Shown in pieces: positions 11,029 to 21,622 of a stretch of DNA of 64,000 nucleotides (position 1 is its first letter; every line of letters begins with the position of its first letter). The stretch lies in the NCBI RefSeq assembly GCF_029962835.1, contig NC_080582.1, positions 26,542,993 through 26,606,992 on the forward strand, given 5' to 3'. The DNA comes from Magnolia sinica. Lineage: Eukaryota; Streptophyta; Magnoliopsida; Magnoliales; Magnoliaceae. A program made the translations under genes and the position numbers. Under the pieces are notes generated by a model. The model ran no database searches. It saw nothing but the letters and a program-made list of their open reading frames with translations, and was not told the origin of the DNA.

Positions 11029-11998
11029 GTGTTCGAAATATCAGTATCGCGTTACATATTACATCATTGGGATACAGATACATATCGGTTATCGCATGGG
11101 ATATATTATTTGTATCGGGTAATTTATCACACTTTTTGAGAAAAATAAGAAAACATTGAGAAAATGGTCGAATTTTTCAATCAAACTTAAGGGATTGTTA
11201 AAAAAAGGCCTTACACACTTTTAAATCATAACATCTCAGAAAAGAAGTGCACATAATAAGTTTTCCTTATATAGGGTCCTAAGCTATGCATGGTCTAAAT
11301 GAACTAATGTAGCCATATTCCAATTGAATGCATAACATTTAAAGTATATGTGATGATCATTTCATGAAACATTCCTAAATAATTTGAAATTAGTCTCAAT
11401 TCACAGGTGGATGAATGTAAATTTTGATAAAGATTAATATTTAATAAATTTTAATTAAAAATAATTTTGCTTTTTAAAAATTGACAAAGACTTAGCTAAT
11501 TAGTAGATTAACCCTCATACATGCTTGATTTTATGTTTGGAGTACAACATTACAAGCAATTTGTGAGAAATTGGGTGAATTTTGAATTTTTTCTAATTAC
11601 TCCCAAATCAGATCACCTACACTCAAAATTTGAAATTAGAGTGTATGTGAAGATCATTTTATCAAAAATTCTTAAATATTTTGAAATTAGTCTCAATTGA
11701 CATTTGGTTGAAGAAAAATTTCAAAAAAATACAATAATATGGAGAACATGAAAAACCAATAAATATTAAAATCAAAGATCTAGCTCTGTGATTTATCATG
11801 CAAAACATGAAGAACTAATGGATTTGTAACCATTTTATACTGATTTTAAACATAATTTCAAAAAAAAAAAAAAGATCGAAAATTGAAAATGTTCACGGAA
11901 TTGAACATGTGGGATATGTCGGTACTACATGTGTATTTCGTATCACATGGGTGGAATACTAAATATATTGCCGATATTGTCGATATTTAAAACATTAC
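11029..11998. mobile_element. hAT-like non-autonomous element, about 970 bp
   Basis: The left end is AGTGTTCGAAATATCAGTAT. The right end, read in reverse, is GTAATGTTTTAAATATCG, an imperfect terminal inverted repeat. It is flanked by TTATAGGC (11021-11028) and TTACAGGT (11999-12006), an 8-bp target duplication with 6 of 8 bases matching. Eight bases is the hAT size. The interior is AT-rich and has no transposase. The imperfect ends and flanks mean the call is moderate. Confidence 0.5.
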
Positions 11999-12157
11999 TT
12001 ACAGGTATAATTCTTCTAAATCTCATCATCATGGTGGGCTCATTTGATGCAGTGTGTTGGATCCCATCAAACCAACATGGTTGGCACACCTTACAATAAT
12101 GAACAACCAATTAAAAATCTCTAATTCACATGGTGACCCACGAGAAGGTTGGATTCA

Positions 12158-14110
12158 CTCATGGTGGGACGAACCATCAGAACGGGTTGGATTCACTCAT
12201 CGGGTATGTGAGACTCCACGTGCTTTTGCATTTGCATTTTACTAGCACAATCAAGTAGAAATATTTTTGCCCAAAATCATCCTACAAGTGCAAGTTTCTA
12301 ACAACTGGTACGTGGTAGCACCCACAAGATGGATGGTTGGGATCATCTGATCATATCAGAGTGTTGGCCTCCTGAGGAGGACATAGGGAAAATGAACTGC
12401 TCATTGAGGGCCGTTTGGATACCACCAAATAAGTTACTTTTTTCTACTTACAAAAGTAGATAAGTAACTTATTTCAGATAAGTAGGCTTGGTAATTTGTG
12501 TTTAGTTATAAGTAACTTTTTTACTTAAATGTACTTAATCATTTTAGTCAATATTTTTATAGTTTTTTCATTTGTCATAAGTTGATGAAAAGTTGCAAAG
12601 GAGAGTTGAAAGAGAGAAGAAATTGTAAACATATATATCTTCTTAATAAATAGAAACTAAAATAAGCTACTTGTGGTATAAGTAACTTACCTTAAGCAAC
12701 TTACAATCCAAACACCTCCTAGAGAAATAAGTTACTTTTTCTACTTATAGCAGTTGATAAGTGACTTATTTCATATAATAAAGTTTGGTTTATGATTAAC
12801 TATAAATAATCTTTTTTACTTAAAGAGTATATAATCACTTCAGTTAATATTTTTTTAAAGCTTTTCTACGTTTTATCATTTGTTGAAAAGAGGCATAACG
12901 AGAGATTAAGAGAGGAAAAGTTAATGGGTATGTTGTTTGCCAAATATACTTATCTTCTTAATAAACATAAACTAAGATAAGTTAATTGTGAAATAAGTAG
13001 CTTATCTTAAGTAATTTAGGAACCAAACGGGTGGTTAAATATGAAGAGTATGATTCAATCGAGCCAGTAGGATGGGAATATGGTAGATCCATCAAGGTGT
13101 CAGTGGTGGAATTCCATCTTCATGGAGTGGCCCACCTGAGTCTGCGTTATGCTTGGTTTTAGGTTTCACGAGCCCACGACCTATCGCGAGTTGGCAAAAC
13201 TGATCATTGGAGTGGATGTCATGGGGACAATGCAGTGGACACCTGAAAATATAAACGGTGGCATTTCCATTCCCCAATGCTTCCTTTGCTGTGACTCACG
13301 AGGATATTACCGTACCTTACCATGGTTGATAGCACACGCACGATCTTTTTGCCATTTTACCAATATAAAAATGCCCGTTCGGGCTCCTTCCCATTGGTGT
13401 GGCGCATCCAAGTTCAATGTCGAATTTCTATTTGTTATGTACGGTTCAAATGAGTGTTCCTACCTTATGGACAGAGCTGATTACATTAGAAAACGTGGTA
13501 GGCTCCACAGTGCTAGGGTGTTTTACACCCTGCGTAAAACAAAACAGTGCATTGTATACTATTCGGATCATGCCCACTTTTACAGCTGCACACGTGCCTA
13601 TTCGAGACATGCGATCGGTATGTCAGATGGCCACACTGATGAGCTGGCTAAGAAAAAGGCTGCGGTCCGCTCGTAAGTGGACCACCCTTTTGTAGATCCA
13701 TCTGTCCATGGTACGCTTGGTAGGGTGATGTACCAATGGGAAATGGTTCAAACGTCACATGGATCAGATGACCCTACTCGTCTAATCAGTGGCTTTCCAC
13801 AGTAACCGTAGAGAACGGTTGGGACTCAGTAATCTACCATGAGAAGGCTCACCGTCAATGAGTGGATGTAATACAATACCTGTAACATGGTGGACCTGCA
13901 TTGATCCGGCATTGTACACGTTTCGTACAACATCTGTCGCGGAGGATTTCTCCTTATTGGAGCCATTCACCTGACACGTGTCATGCTATTAATATGAAAG
14001 TTGCGATTAAGCACTAAAAAAATGACTTCTGCAGTAAGAAATTGCGGGAATGTTGAAACGGTTAGTTTCCAACTATTGTTCTGCAACGACTACATGAGAA
14101 TGTAGGCAGA
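12158..14110. repeat. Segmental duplication, copy 1
   Basis: Blocks here recur in the same order at 24008-25710: GGTAGCACCCACAAGATGG, GGTAGATCCATCAAGGTGTC, CAGATGGCCACACTGATGAG and CCTGACACGTGTCAT. This copy carries the MITE dimer at 12409-13034, which copy 2 lacks. Copy 2 carries a TIR element at 24413-24777 where this copy has different sequence (13310-13605). I see no convincing gene in it. Confidence 0.75.
12409..13034. mobile_element. MITE-like tandem dimer
   Basis: The left end is GGGCCGTTTGGATACC and the right end is ACCAAACGGGTGG, so CCGTTTGG is inverted at the two ends. An internal AATCCAAACACCTCC junction near 12707 restarts the same AAATAAGTTACTTTTT sequence, which indicates two related units in tandem. 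Both halves are rich in AAGTAACTTATTT motifs. Copy 2 of the surrounding duplication (near 24130-24150) lacks this block, giving an empty site. The superfamily is uncertain, and the Tourist-like GTTTGG ends are suggestive only. Confidence 0.6.
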
Positions 14111-14279
14111 TTTTACACTGTTTCCTGCGGTGAGGCCCACTTGAGTTTTGGATCAGTGTGACGTTCAGCATTGAGGACTAACGTAGGGTGGTACAGCTGA
14201 TGGACGGTTGGATCTCATCAAAATAAAGTCTTACACATCGGTGAGCAGATAGTCAATCCACACGCGTGAATATTCATGG

Positions 14280-14430
14280 TTGCAAGAAGATTTTAATGGT
14301 ATTTTTTCCTGTGGTGGGGTCCACTTGAGCCTTAGATCTGAGTCACTTTTTGGATAATCCCATAAAATGATATGGCCAAATGAATAGACGGCATGGATAA
14401 AACACATGCATCATGGTGGGGCCCAACAGC
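14280..14430. repeat. GGGGCCCA-ended MITE half-module upstream of the B3 gene
   Basis: It contains GGTGGGGTCCACTTGAGCC, then ATGGATAAAACACATGCATC and ATGGTGGGGCCCAAC, in the same order as the right half of the TIR element at 22448-22957. It ends about 340 bp upstream of the B3 start codon and so may lie in that gene's promoter. Confidence 0.6.
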
Positions 14431-14685
14431 ACTCGCTCGAGTCAACGTGAGGATCCCAACCGCGTCAACATTCCTCCAGTGAGTAAGCGTGAGGATCCAA
14501 TCCGCGTCAGCACTCCCTCCAGTACTTTCCAAACTCTCTTGAAAAAGAAAATGGAAAGAATCTTTCCTATTATCTTTCAGTTGGAAAACTCTTTCATTCT
14601 CTCGGAACTCTCTTATTTTCGTTTCTTCTTTCTCAAAACTTTCTTATTTTCGTTTCTTTCATTCATCTCTCTCAAACTTCTCTTT

Positions 14686-14689
<4 letters not shown>

Positions 14690-14725
<36 letters not shown>
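14690..14725 (+). promoter_or_regulatory. (CT)n tract, probable B3 gene 5' leader
   Basis: A 36-bp pyrimidine run sits about 40 bp upstream of the B3 start codon, followed by TAGGGTTTACTGCAA. CT runs and TAGGGTTT (telo-box-like) words are common in plant 5' leaders and core promoters. I found no convincing TATA box between 14440 and 14690. Confidence 0.55.
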
Positions 14726-14727
<2 letters not shown>

Positions 14728-14766
14728 ACGACATTAGGGTTTACTGCAATAAGAACTTGGAGAAGA

Positions 14767-15420
14767 ATGGATGCTGACTTCAGCAATCTGCTGATGTTAG
14801 TAGAGGTCGCAACTTCTGCTTCTCATGTTCTCTCTACTTCTTCCATCACCACCCTACCCAACAACAATATCATCATCAATAGCCACAACAAGAAGAGGAA
14901 AATGGATGACTCCAACAACAACAGCAAGAAGATAGAGAAGTCAATTGATTACAACAAGAAGCTCACCATTGAAAAGCCATATCCCCACGGATGGATCGAA
15001 GCCCACCTCGGCTTGAAAGCAACGAGTCTCATATGGGCCTTCGACAAAGAGCTGACATCTACTGACATTGATTCCCATCAAAATCGTCTACTCTTCCCCA
15101 CATCATCTATCAGCCAAACCCTCCTTCCAGCACTGACGTCCCACCAAAGATACAAGTTGGAGAGAGGTATCGGGATTGAATGTGTTACCCTTGATCATCA
15201 AGGTCGGGATTGGTTCACACGCTTTAACTATTGGAAATCATCAGGAGGCTATACTTTGAATGGCAAGTGGACCTCTTTCGTCAAAGCAAATGGTTTGCGT
15301 GCCCGTTTTCATACCGTTCGAGTTTGGGCATTTCATCACGGGCCTGAAAATCAACACTTGGGTTTTATGATTTTCTTTAATCATCATGGCAATGGGCAAG
15401 GAAGATTGAATGAAGAATGA
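14767..15420 (+). CDS. B3 DNA-binding domain protein (REM/DUF313-like)
   Basis: The protein has 217 residues in a single exon. Residues 1-25 are a short hydrophobic lead (SNLLMLVEVA), and 42-45 (KKRK) is a likely nuclear signal within an Asn/Lys-rich linker. Residues 92-205 form the B3 domain: KELTSTDIDSHQNRLLFP (94-111), WFTRFNYWKSSGGYTL (149-164), GKWTSFVKANGL (166-177), VRVWAF (184-189) and GFMIFF (199-204). The HQNRLLFP form resembles the plant DUF313-type B3 group (At2g31720/At1g05920-like). B3 proteins bind DNA as nuclear transcription factors. The target is unknown. The frame is open upstream to 14413, but that part translates the CT tract and looks like leader. I prefer the ATG at 14767 because family members begin with a similar MD-x-x-FSNL segment. 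No AATAAA was found within 150 bp downstream. Confidence 0.8.
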   Translation: MDADFSNLLMLVEVATSASHVLSTSSITTLPNNNIIINSHNKKRKMDDSNNNSKKIEKSIDYNKKLTIEKPYPHGWIEAHLGLKATSLIWAFDKELTSTDIDSHQNRLLFPTSSISQTLLPALTSHQRYKLERGIGIECVTLDHQGRDWFTRFNYWKSSGGYTLNGKWTSFVKANGLRARFHTVRVWAFHHGPENQHLGFMIFFNHHGNGQGRLNEE

Positions 15421-15944
15421 TATCCAATATCATTGACATTGACAAGGAATATTGAAAGAAGTGATAATTTTCAATTTGGATTATTATTATTTTTCAATTT
15501 TGTAAATGGGCTACAGTATCCCACGCTTCTCCAATTATTCATCAATCAATTGTAGATAACATGATTCTAACTATTCATGATTTATTTAGCGGAATGTGAA
15601 TTGTTTAAATATTCTTTTCATATATATTGTACTCATCCAATATTGTTCACGTGTATATACGTATGCAAATCTGAATCGTTCAAATCCTGGATCCATTTAT
15701 TGATAGATCATAGCACAAAAATCATGAAACATTTGTGGGCCCATGAATGAACGGTGGGTGTACAATCCCCACTGTTTCCTGTCGTGTGGTCCACTCGAGG
15801 TTGGTAGGGTATAGTTCTCGGATTTTATTTTGATTGAAGACCTGGCCTGCATTTTTTGATCGATACCATTCATCAATGCAAAGAACATGCCGTGGACAGA
15901 AAAATAGGGGTGGGCCATGAAGATATTAATCGTACCTTGATATC
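15421..15944. other. 3' flank of the B3 gene with a MITE-like fragment
   Basis: The first 200 bp is AT-rich and probably holds the 3' leader. The stretch 15715-15930 (CACTGTTTCCTGTCGTGTGG, GGTCCACTCGAGG, GGGTGGGCC) belongs to the same GGNCCCAC repeat group seen elsewhere. I see no gene. Confidence 0.5.
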
Positions 15945-15947
15945 ACA

Positions 15948-16326
15948 TGCTTTTTGTAGATCCATCTATCCATGGTACACGTGGCAGGGTGATGTACCAA
16001 TGGGACCCTCCACATAGTTGTCCCTACCATGGATGGCAAATGGTTCAAAGCCCATATGAATAAGATGTATCTATCCATCTGATCAGTGGCTTTCTGCAGT
16101 AACGGTAGAGCACAAGAATTCCTTAACGGTTGAGATTTAGTGGGCTACTATGAGAAGGCTTACCTCATTGATGGAGTGAATGTAATGCGATACATCCCCC
16201 ATATAGCTCCTGCTTCGTACGCGTTTCATACAGCAGCTTTCGCAGAAAGAATCCTAGTTGTTGGAGCCAATCAGCTGACACGTGTCGAGCTAGTAAGATG
16301 GAAGTTGAGATTCTTAAAAAATTACC
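15948..16326. repeat. Direct copy of the 13688-14030 block (copy 3)
   Basis: Shared strings in order are TTTGTAGATCCATCT, GGGTGATGTACCAATGGGA, ATCAGTGGCTTTC, TGAGAAGGCT and CTGACACGTGTC. It has the same orientation as copy 1. The B3 gene lies between the two copies. The same block recurs at 24885-24917 plus 25310-25670. Confidence 0.75.
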
Positions 16327-16793
16327 TAGGCTGCCTAAACGGACGCAGATTGCAAACTGACAGTTGCCGATGGATGGATGAGGCCATTCATTTTTCCACA
16401 TTATTTTACGTAAGTGGCCAAAAATGAGATAGATAAACGCCCCCACGTGGATCACACTACAGAAAACATTGAATGGCCACTATTAAAAACTTCTTGCGGG
16501 GCCAATTAAACTGATGATTATCTTTTTTCCTTCATCTAGGTCCGTGTGACTTAATCAACATGTTAGACGGTAAATAAGCATCACGATGGGCCTAGGAAGA
16601 TTTTAATGGTGATGATCAATCACCACTGTTTTTCTATGCAAGGCTTAAATATGCCTCATTTTTTTTTTGCTTACCCTTAAAATAAAATGCAAAAACCGTA
16701 CCACGGGCAGCATGGACGTGGCTACTGTCGTCTGTAACGTACATAGGAGTAATAAATGGCTGGCTTCCAAGAACCGTAGTAGGATGAATGGGC
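16327..16793. other. Intergenic with MITE-derived words, no gene seen
   Basis: It contains fragments of the GGNCCCAC repeat group (CATCACGATGGGCCTAGG, CACTGTTTTTCTATG). I see no coding signal. Confidence 0.45.
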
Positions 16794-17341
16794 GCAGATT
16801 AGGTAATAACCCCGCCTGTTCGGAGGTCGGGATAGGCGGAGGCTCCAAGGGCCACTTAGGGGTCACCTTGATGTATTGATTTTATACACACCTTTCATCT
16901 ATTATTTATTTATTTTTTTTCATATTATTTTATAATACTGGACCAAAAATAGGACATATCTAAGTCTCAATTGGACCACAAAATGGGAATTAAATTTCTA
17001 CCTTGAAAAATTCTTAGGGTACATAGAAGTTTTGGATCAAAATGATATATGTTTTTTCACTTCATCCAGGTGTATATGACTATATCAACAAGTTGGATGG
17101 AAAATAAACGATATGGTCGACCCTGAAGAGGTTTCAATGGTGGGTGTACTTAGCACTGCTTCTTCCTATGGTGTCGTCCATTTATGCCTTCCTTGGATCT
17201 TCCTTATTTTTGTCCCAATTTTCTAAAATGATATGGAAAAATAGATAGACAATGTGGATAAAAGCCATATAACACGGTGACCCCTCAGTGGCCCTTGGAG
17301 CCTCCGCATGTCCCGAGCTCCGAACAGGCTAACTACCCCCA
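16794..17341. mobile_element. Long-TIR non-autonomous DNA element, about 550 bp
   Basis: The left arm at 16794-16867 (CCTGTTCGG, then GGAGGCTCCAAGGGCCAC and AGGGGTCACC) is inverted at 17276-17341 (GGTGACCCCTCAGTGG, GGAGCCTCCGC, CGAACAGG). The arms are about 65 bp. The interior has no coding potential. I could not define a target duplication, so the superfamily is open (hAT or Mutator-like). Confidence 0.7.
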
Positions 17342-17702
17342 CCTGTTTGGTGCTCTCAACGGGGGCATAGGCTGCAGATTAGGTACTACCTCACCTGTTC
17401 AAAGCTCGAGATAGGCAGAGGCTTCAAGGGCCACAGAGGGGACACAGTGATGTATTAATTTTATCCATACCCTCCATCCATTTTTTCATATCATTTTAGA
17501 ATACTAGACCAAAAATAGGGTATATCCAACTTGTTGATATGGTCATACACACCTGGATTAAGTGAAAAAACAAATATCATCTCGATCCAAAACTTCTGTG
17601 TACCCTAAGAATTTTTCAATGGTAGAAATTTAATCCCCATTTTGTAGGCCATTTGAGACTTGGATATGCCCTATTTTTGGTCTAGTACTTTAAAATGATA
17701 TT

Positions 17703-18932
17703 TGTTGATGTAAAAATCTGGTTCACCCTCACCGAGCTCCGAGCCCTATAAGCCTACACAAGAGAAGGACAAAGGAGACCCTGGCTAGGGCAGGGGACCC
17801 TCCGATGCCAAAGTCAGGCTAGGAATCTGGGTCTAAGTAGTGTAGGTAGATTTCGGGTGAGAGATATTGCGTTCCTTCCAATGTAGATGAGACTCTTATT
17901 TATAGTGAAGATAGGACAATATGGTCCGTAATTACAGGCACAATTTCAACCATTACATGAGATGTTAGGGAGTGATGGATGCCGGTAGTTACGCAAGAAT
18001 CACGTCGTGAGCGGTTACTCATATCGTGTGTTACTGGGAGAGAATCACGTACCTAATTGATATGGCCGAGCCGACCCGACCAACTGAGGCCGAGCTAAAC
18101 TGCCGAGGCCGGGTAGACCTATTGAGGTGGAGATGAGTTGTTAAGGCCGAGCTGACCTGCCGAGGCTGAGTTAAGCTGGCAAGGCCGAGCAGAGGTGCCG
18201 AGGCCGAGCTAGTTTTGGCCGACATCTCTACCTTGGCCATTGAGGAGCTTATTAGTCATGACCGGCGTTGGCCGACCTCATGTCCTGCTGAAATGTCCGA
18301 GCCGACCTCTTCTCTTTAATTAGTCCATGTTTACTCATCACCCTTGTCGAGCTCCGAGCACTCACTCCGAACCCTATAAGTCTGCACAAGAGAAGGACAA
18401 AGGAGAACTTGGCTAAAGTAGGAGACCCTTTGATGCCAAAGTTAGGTTAGGAATCTGGGTCTAAGTAGCGTGGGTAGGGTTCAGGTGAGAGATATTGCGT
18501 ACCTTCCAATGTAGATTAGATTCTTATTTATAGTGAAGATAAGACAGTGTGGTCCGTAATTCTAGGTACAATTTCAGCCATTACACGAGATGTCAGGGAG
18601 TGATGGATGCCGGCAGTTACGCAAGAATCATATCGTGGGCAGTTACTCCTATCGTGTGTTACTGGGAGAGAATCTCGTACCCAACTGATTTGGCCGAACC
18701 GAGCTGACCTGCCGAGGCCGAGCTAACCTGCCAAGGCCGGTTAGACCTATTGAGGCAGAGATGAGCTGTCAAGGCCGAGTTGACCTACCGAGGTCGATCT
18801 AGTTTTGATGGACATCTCTACCTTGGCCATTGAGGAGCTCATTAGTCATGACTGACGCTGGCCGACCTCATGTCCCGCTGAGATGTCCGAGCCGACCTCT
18901 TCTCTTTAGTTAGTCCACTTTTACTCATAACA
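17703..18932 (-). repeat. 3' LTR region of the LARD, internally duplicated
   Basis: It contains two tandem LTR-like units, 17703-18343 and 18344-18932. Each holds the GAGCTCCGAGC...CCCTATAAG block, the TTATTTATAG block and the TCTTCTCTTTA end. The second unit lacks the first 30 or so bases. The opposite LTR is a single 672-bp unit, so this end was duplicated, probably by unequal recombination. Confidence 0.7.
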
Positions 18933-18955
18933 GTAAGCCCCCTACTTTCAAGCTC
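18933..18955 (-). other. Polypurine tract of the LARD
   Basis: On the minus strand GAAAGTAGGGGGCTTAC abuts the TGTTATGAG start of the 3' LTR region, as expected for the plus-strand primer. Confidence 0.65.
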
Positions 18956-19199
18956 GCATAGCAGGCTTGGAAAGTAAGTTAGTTTTGTTGAGGTCAGACA
19001 TTTTAACCGAGTAGGAGCGTTGGAGTAAGCTCTTCCTTCATGCGTTTAGATCGGTCAGTTGACGCACTCCTGGTCGAAGGACGTCTTGAGTCCTCGGGAG
19101 TAGTAGACCTTCATGCGTTTAGCATCCCATGGGCGGGATAAGAGCCCCTCATGTCTTATAGTCAATACGTCGTTTAGTATTTGATGTCAAGGTTGGAGT

Positions 19200-20990
19200 T
19201 AGCCGATGAGCCTTAGTGTCGAGGTTGAGTTGACCTGTTCAAGCTGAGCTGACTTGATCGAGGCCGAGTTGAGCCGACCAGGACCGAGCTGAGCTGATCG
19301 AGGTCGAGCAGAGCTGCTGAGGCCGAGTGGACCTGTTGAGATTGAGTTGAACTGATCGAGGCCGAGTTGACCTATTGAGGCCGAGTTGACCTGATGAGGC
19401 CGAGCTGATCTGCCGAGGCCAAGTTGAACTTCGAGACCGAGCTGACTTGACTGAGGCCGAGCTGACTGCCGAGGCCTAGCTGACATGCCGAGGCCGAACT
19501 GACATGCCGAGGCCGAGCTAACCTCTCAAGGCTAAGCTGGCCTATTGAGGCCGAGCTGAGCTGACCGAGGTAAAACTAACCTGTTGAGGTTGAGCTGCTC
19601 TGCTGAGGTTAAAATGGCCTACTGAGGCTGAGCTGAATTGACATGTCGAGGCCGAGCTAACCTGTCAAGGCTAAGCGGGCCTGTTGAGGCCAAGCTGAGC
19701 TGCCGAGGCCAAGCTAACCTACCGAGGCCGAGCTTAGCTATCGAGGAAAAGCTCTGACTTGGCTGCCGCAAATGATTCTTGAAGAGCTCTGGCTTGGCTC
19801 CATCAGATGCTTTAAGAAGAGATCTGACGTGGCTGCAACAAAAACTTCAGGAAGAGCTCCCGCTGAGCTGTAGCAATTGCTCTAGGAAGAGAGGAAGAAC
19901 TCTAACTTAGCCGTAGCAAATGATCCAGGAAGAGAGAAAGAGCTATGACTTGACCGCGACAAATGCTCTGACTTGGCCGAACTAAGCTGTTGAGGCCAAG
20001 TTGAGCTGCCGAGGCCGAGCTAAGTTGACCGAGGTCAAACTGACTTATTGAGGTCGAGCTACTTTGCTGAGGCTAAGCTAGCCTGCTGAGGGTGAGCCGA
20101 GCTGACATGTCGAGGCCGAACTGACATGCCGAGGCCAAGCTAACCTTTCAAGGCTGAGTGGGCTTGTTGAGGCCAAGCTGAACTGTCGAGGCCGAGCTCA
20201 CATCACGAGGCCGAGCTGACCATTTAAGGCTGCATTGGCCTGAATGGGGCCGAGCTGCGCTGACCGAGGTCGACCAGACCTATTGAGGCCGAGTTGACCT
20301 GATGAAACCGAGTTGCTTTGCCGAAGCCAAGTTGAACTGTCGAGACCGAGCTGAGTTGACCGAGGTCGAACTAATCTGTTGAGGTTGAGCTGCTCTGTTG
20401 AGGCCAAGATGGCCTGCTGAGGCTGAGCTAAGCTGACATGACGAGGCCGAACTGACATTCCGAGACCGAGCTAACTCTTAAAGATTGAGCGGGCCTGTTG
20501 ATGCCAAGCTGAACTGTTGAGGCCGAGTTGACCTGACTGAGGCCGATCTGACCTATTAAGGCTGAACTGACTTGTTGAGGCTGAGCGGGCCTGCTGAGGG
20601 CGAGTTGACCTGATGAGGCCGAGCTGACATATCAAGGCCGAACTAACCTGTTGAGGCCGAGTTGACCTGATGAGGCCGAGCTGCTTTGCCGAGGCCAAGC
20701 TGAACTGTTGAGGCTAAGTTGACTTGACTGAGGCCGAGCTGCGCTGACCGAGGTCGACCAGACCTGTTGAGGCCAAGCTAGCCTGCTGAGGGTGAGCTGA
20801 GCTGACGTGTCGAGACCGAGTTGAGCTGACCGAGGTCGAGCTGACCTGTCGAGTCCGAGCTAACCCGTCGAGGCCGGGTAGACCTGTTGAGGCGGAGCTA
20901 AGCTGCCAAGGCCGAGCTGACTTTCCGAGGTCGAGCAAAGCTGGCGAGGTGGAGCGGATGTGTCAAGGCCGAGCTGGTTTTGGCCGACAT
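19200..20990. repeat. 19-bp minisatellite array inside the LARD
   Basis: A degenerate unit close to GAGGCCGAGCTGACCTGCC repeats with a period of 19 (18-21) bp. The 1.8-kb span would hold about 90 units less the interruptions. The unit lacks stop codons, so the minus strand gives false long peptides with a 19-residue period (QLGLDRSARPRQ...). Around 19745-19980 it is interrupted by a second repeat (GAAGAGCTCTGACTTGGCTG). Some units also lie inside the LTRs. Confidence 0.85.
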
Positions 20991-21114
20991 CTCTACTTTG
21001 GCCATTGAGGAGCTCATTAGTCATGACTGTCGCTGGCTGACCTCATATCTCGCCGAGATGTCCGAGCTGAGCTATTCTCTTTAGTCAATCCATTTTTATC
21101 CATAACAGTATGAC

Positions 21115-21520
21115 ACTAGAGGAAGGGATCTGACTTGGCTGCAGCAAATGATTCTGGAAGAGCTCTGGTTTGGCTGCAGCAAATGGTTCAGGAAAAGATC
21201 TGACGTGGCTGCAGCATAAGTTTCAGGAAGAGCTCTCGCTTAGTTGTAGCAAATGCTCCAGGAAGAGAGGAAGATCTTTGACTTGGCTGCAACAAATGCT
21301 CAAGGAAGAGAGGAAGAGCTCTGACTTCGCCGCAGCAAATGCTCCGACTTGGCTGAGCTGAGCTGTCAAGGTTGAGCTGAGCTGCTGAAGCTAAGCTAAC
21401 CTGCCGAGGCCGAGCTGAGCTGCTGATGCCAAGCTAACTTGTCGAAGCCGAGCTGAGCTATCGAGGAAGAGCTTTGACTTGGCCGCAGCAAATGCTTCAA
21501 GAAGAGCTCCTGCTAGGCTG
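21115..21520. repeat. Second minisatellite family, roughly 36-45 bp unit
   Basis: Repeats of GGAAGAGCTCTGACTTGGCT followed by GCAGCAAATGCTTCAGG, also present at 19745-19980. The period is irregular. An open frame at 21170-21361 is a by-product of this repeat. Confidence 0.7.
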
Positions 21521-21602
21521 CAACAATGACATCTAGAGCTTTCTTCTTTGCTTTTGCCATTGCGGTTTTTTGGTAAAACAAGAATGGTCTTTTACTCTGT
21601 TT

Positions 21603-21618
21603 CCCACAGACAACGCCA
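21603..21618 (-). other. Primer binding site of the LARD
   Basis: The minus strand reads TGGCGTTGTCTGTGGG four bases inside the 5' LTR end. TGGCG-initial sites are typical of Tat/Athila-type gypsy elements rather than the tRNA-Met site of the chromoviruses here. Confidence 0.6.
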
Positions 21619-21622
21619 AAAA

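Noticed and set aside
13149..13676. 175-residue open frame (+)
   Set aside because: No recognisable domain. The paralogous segment at 24230-24430 loses the frame and is replaced by a TIR element, so coding constraint is unlikely.
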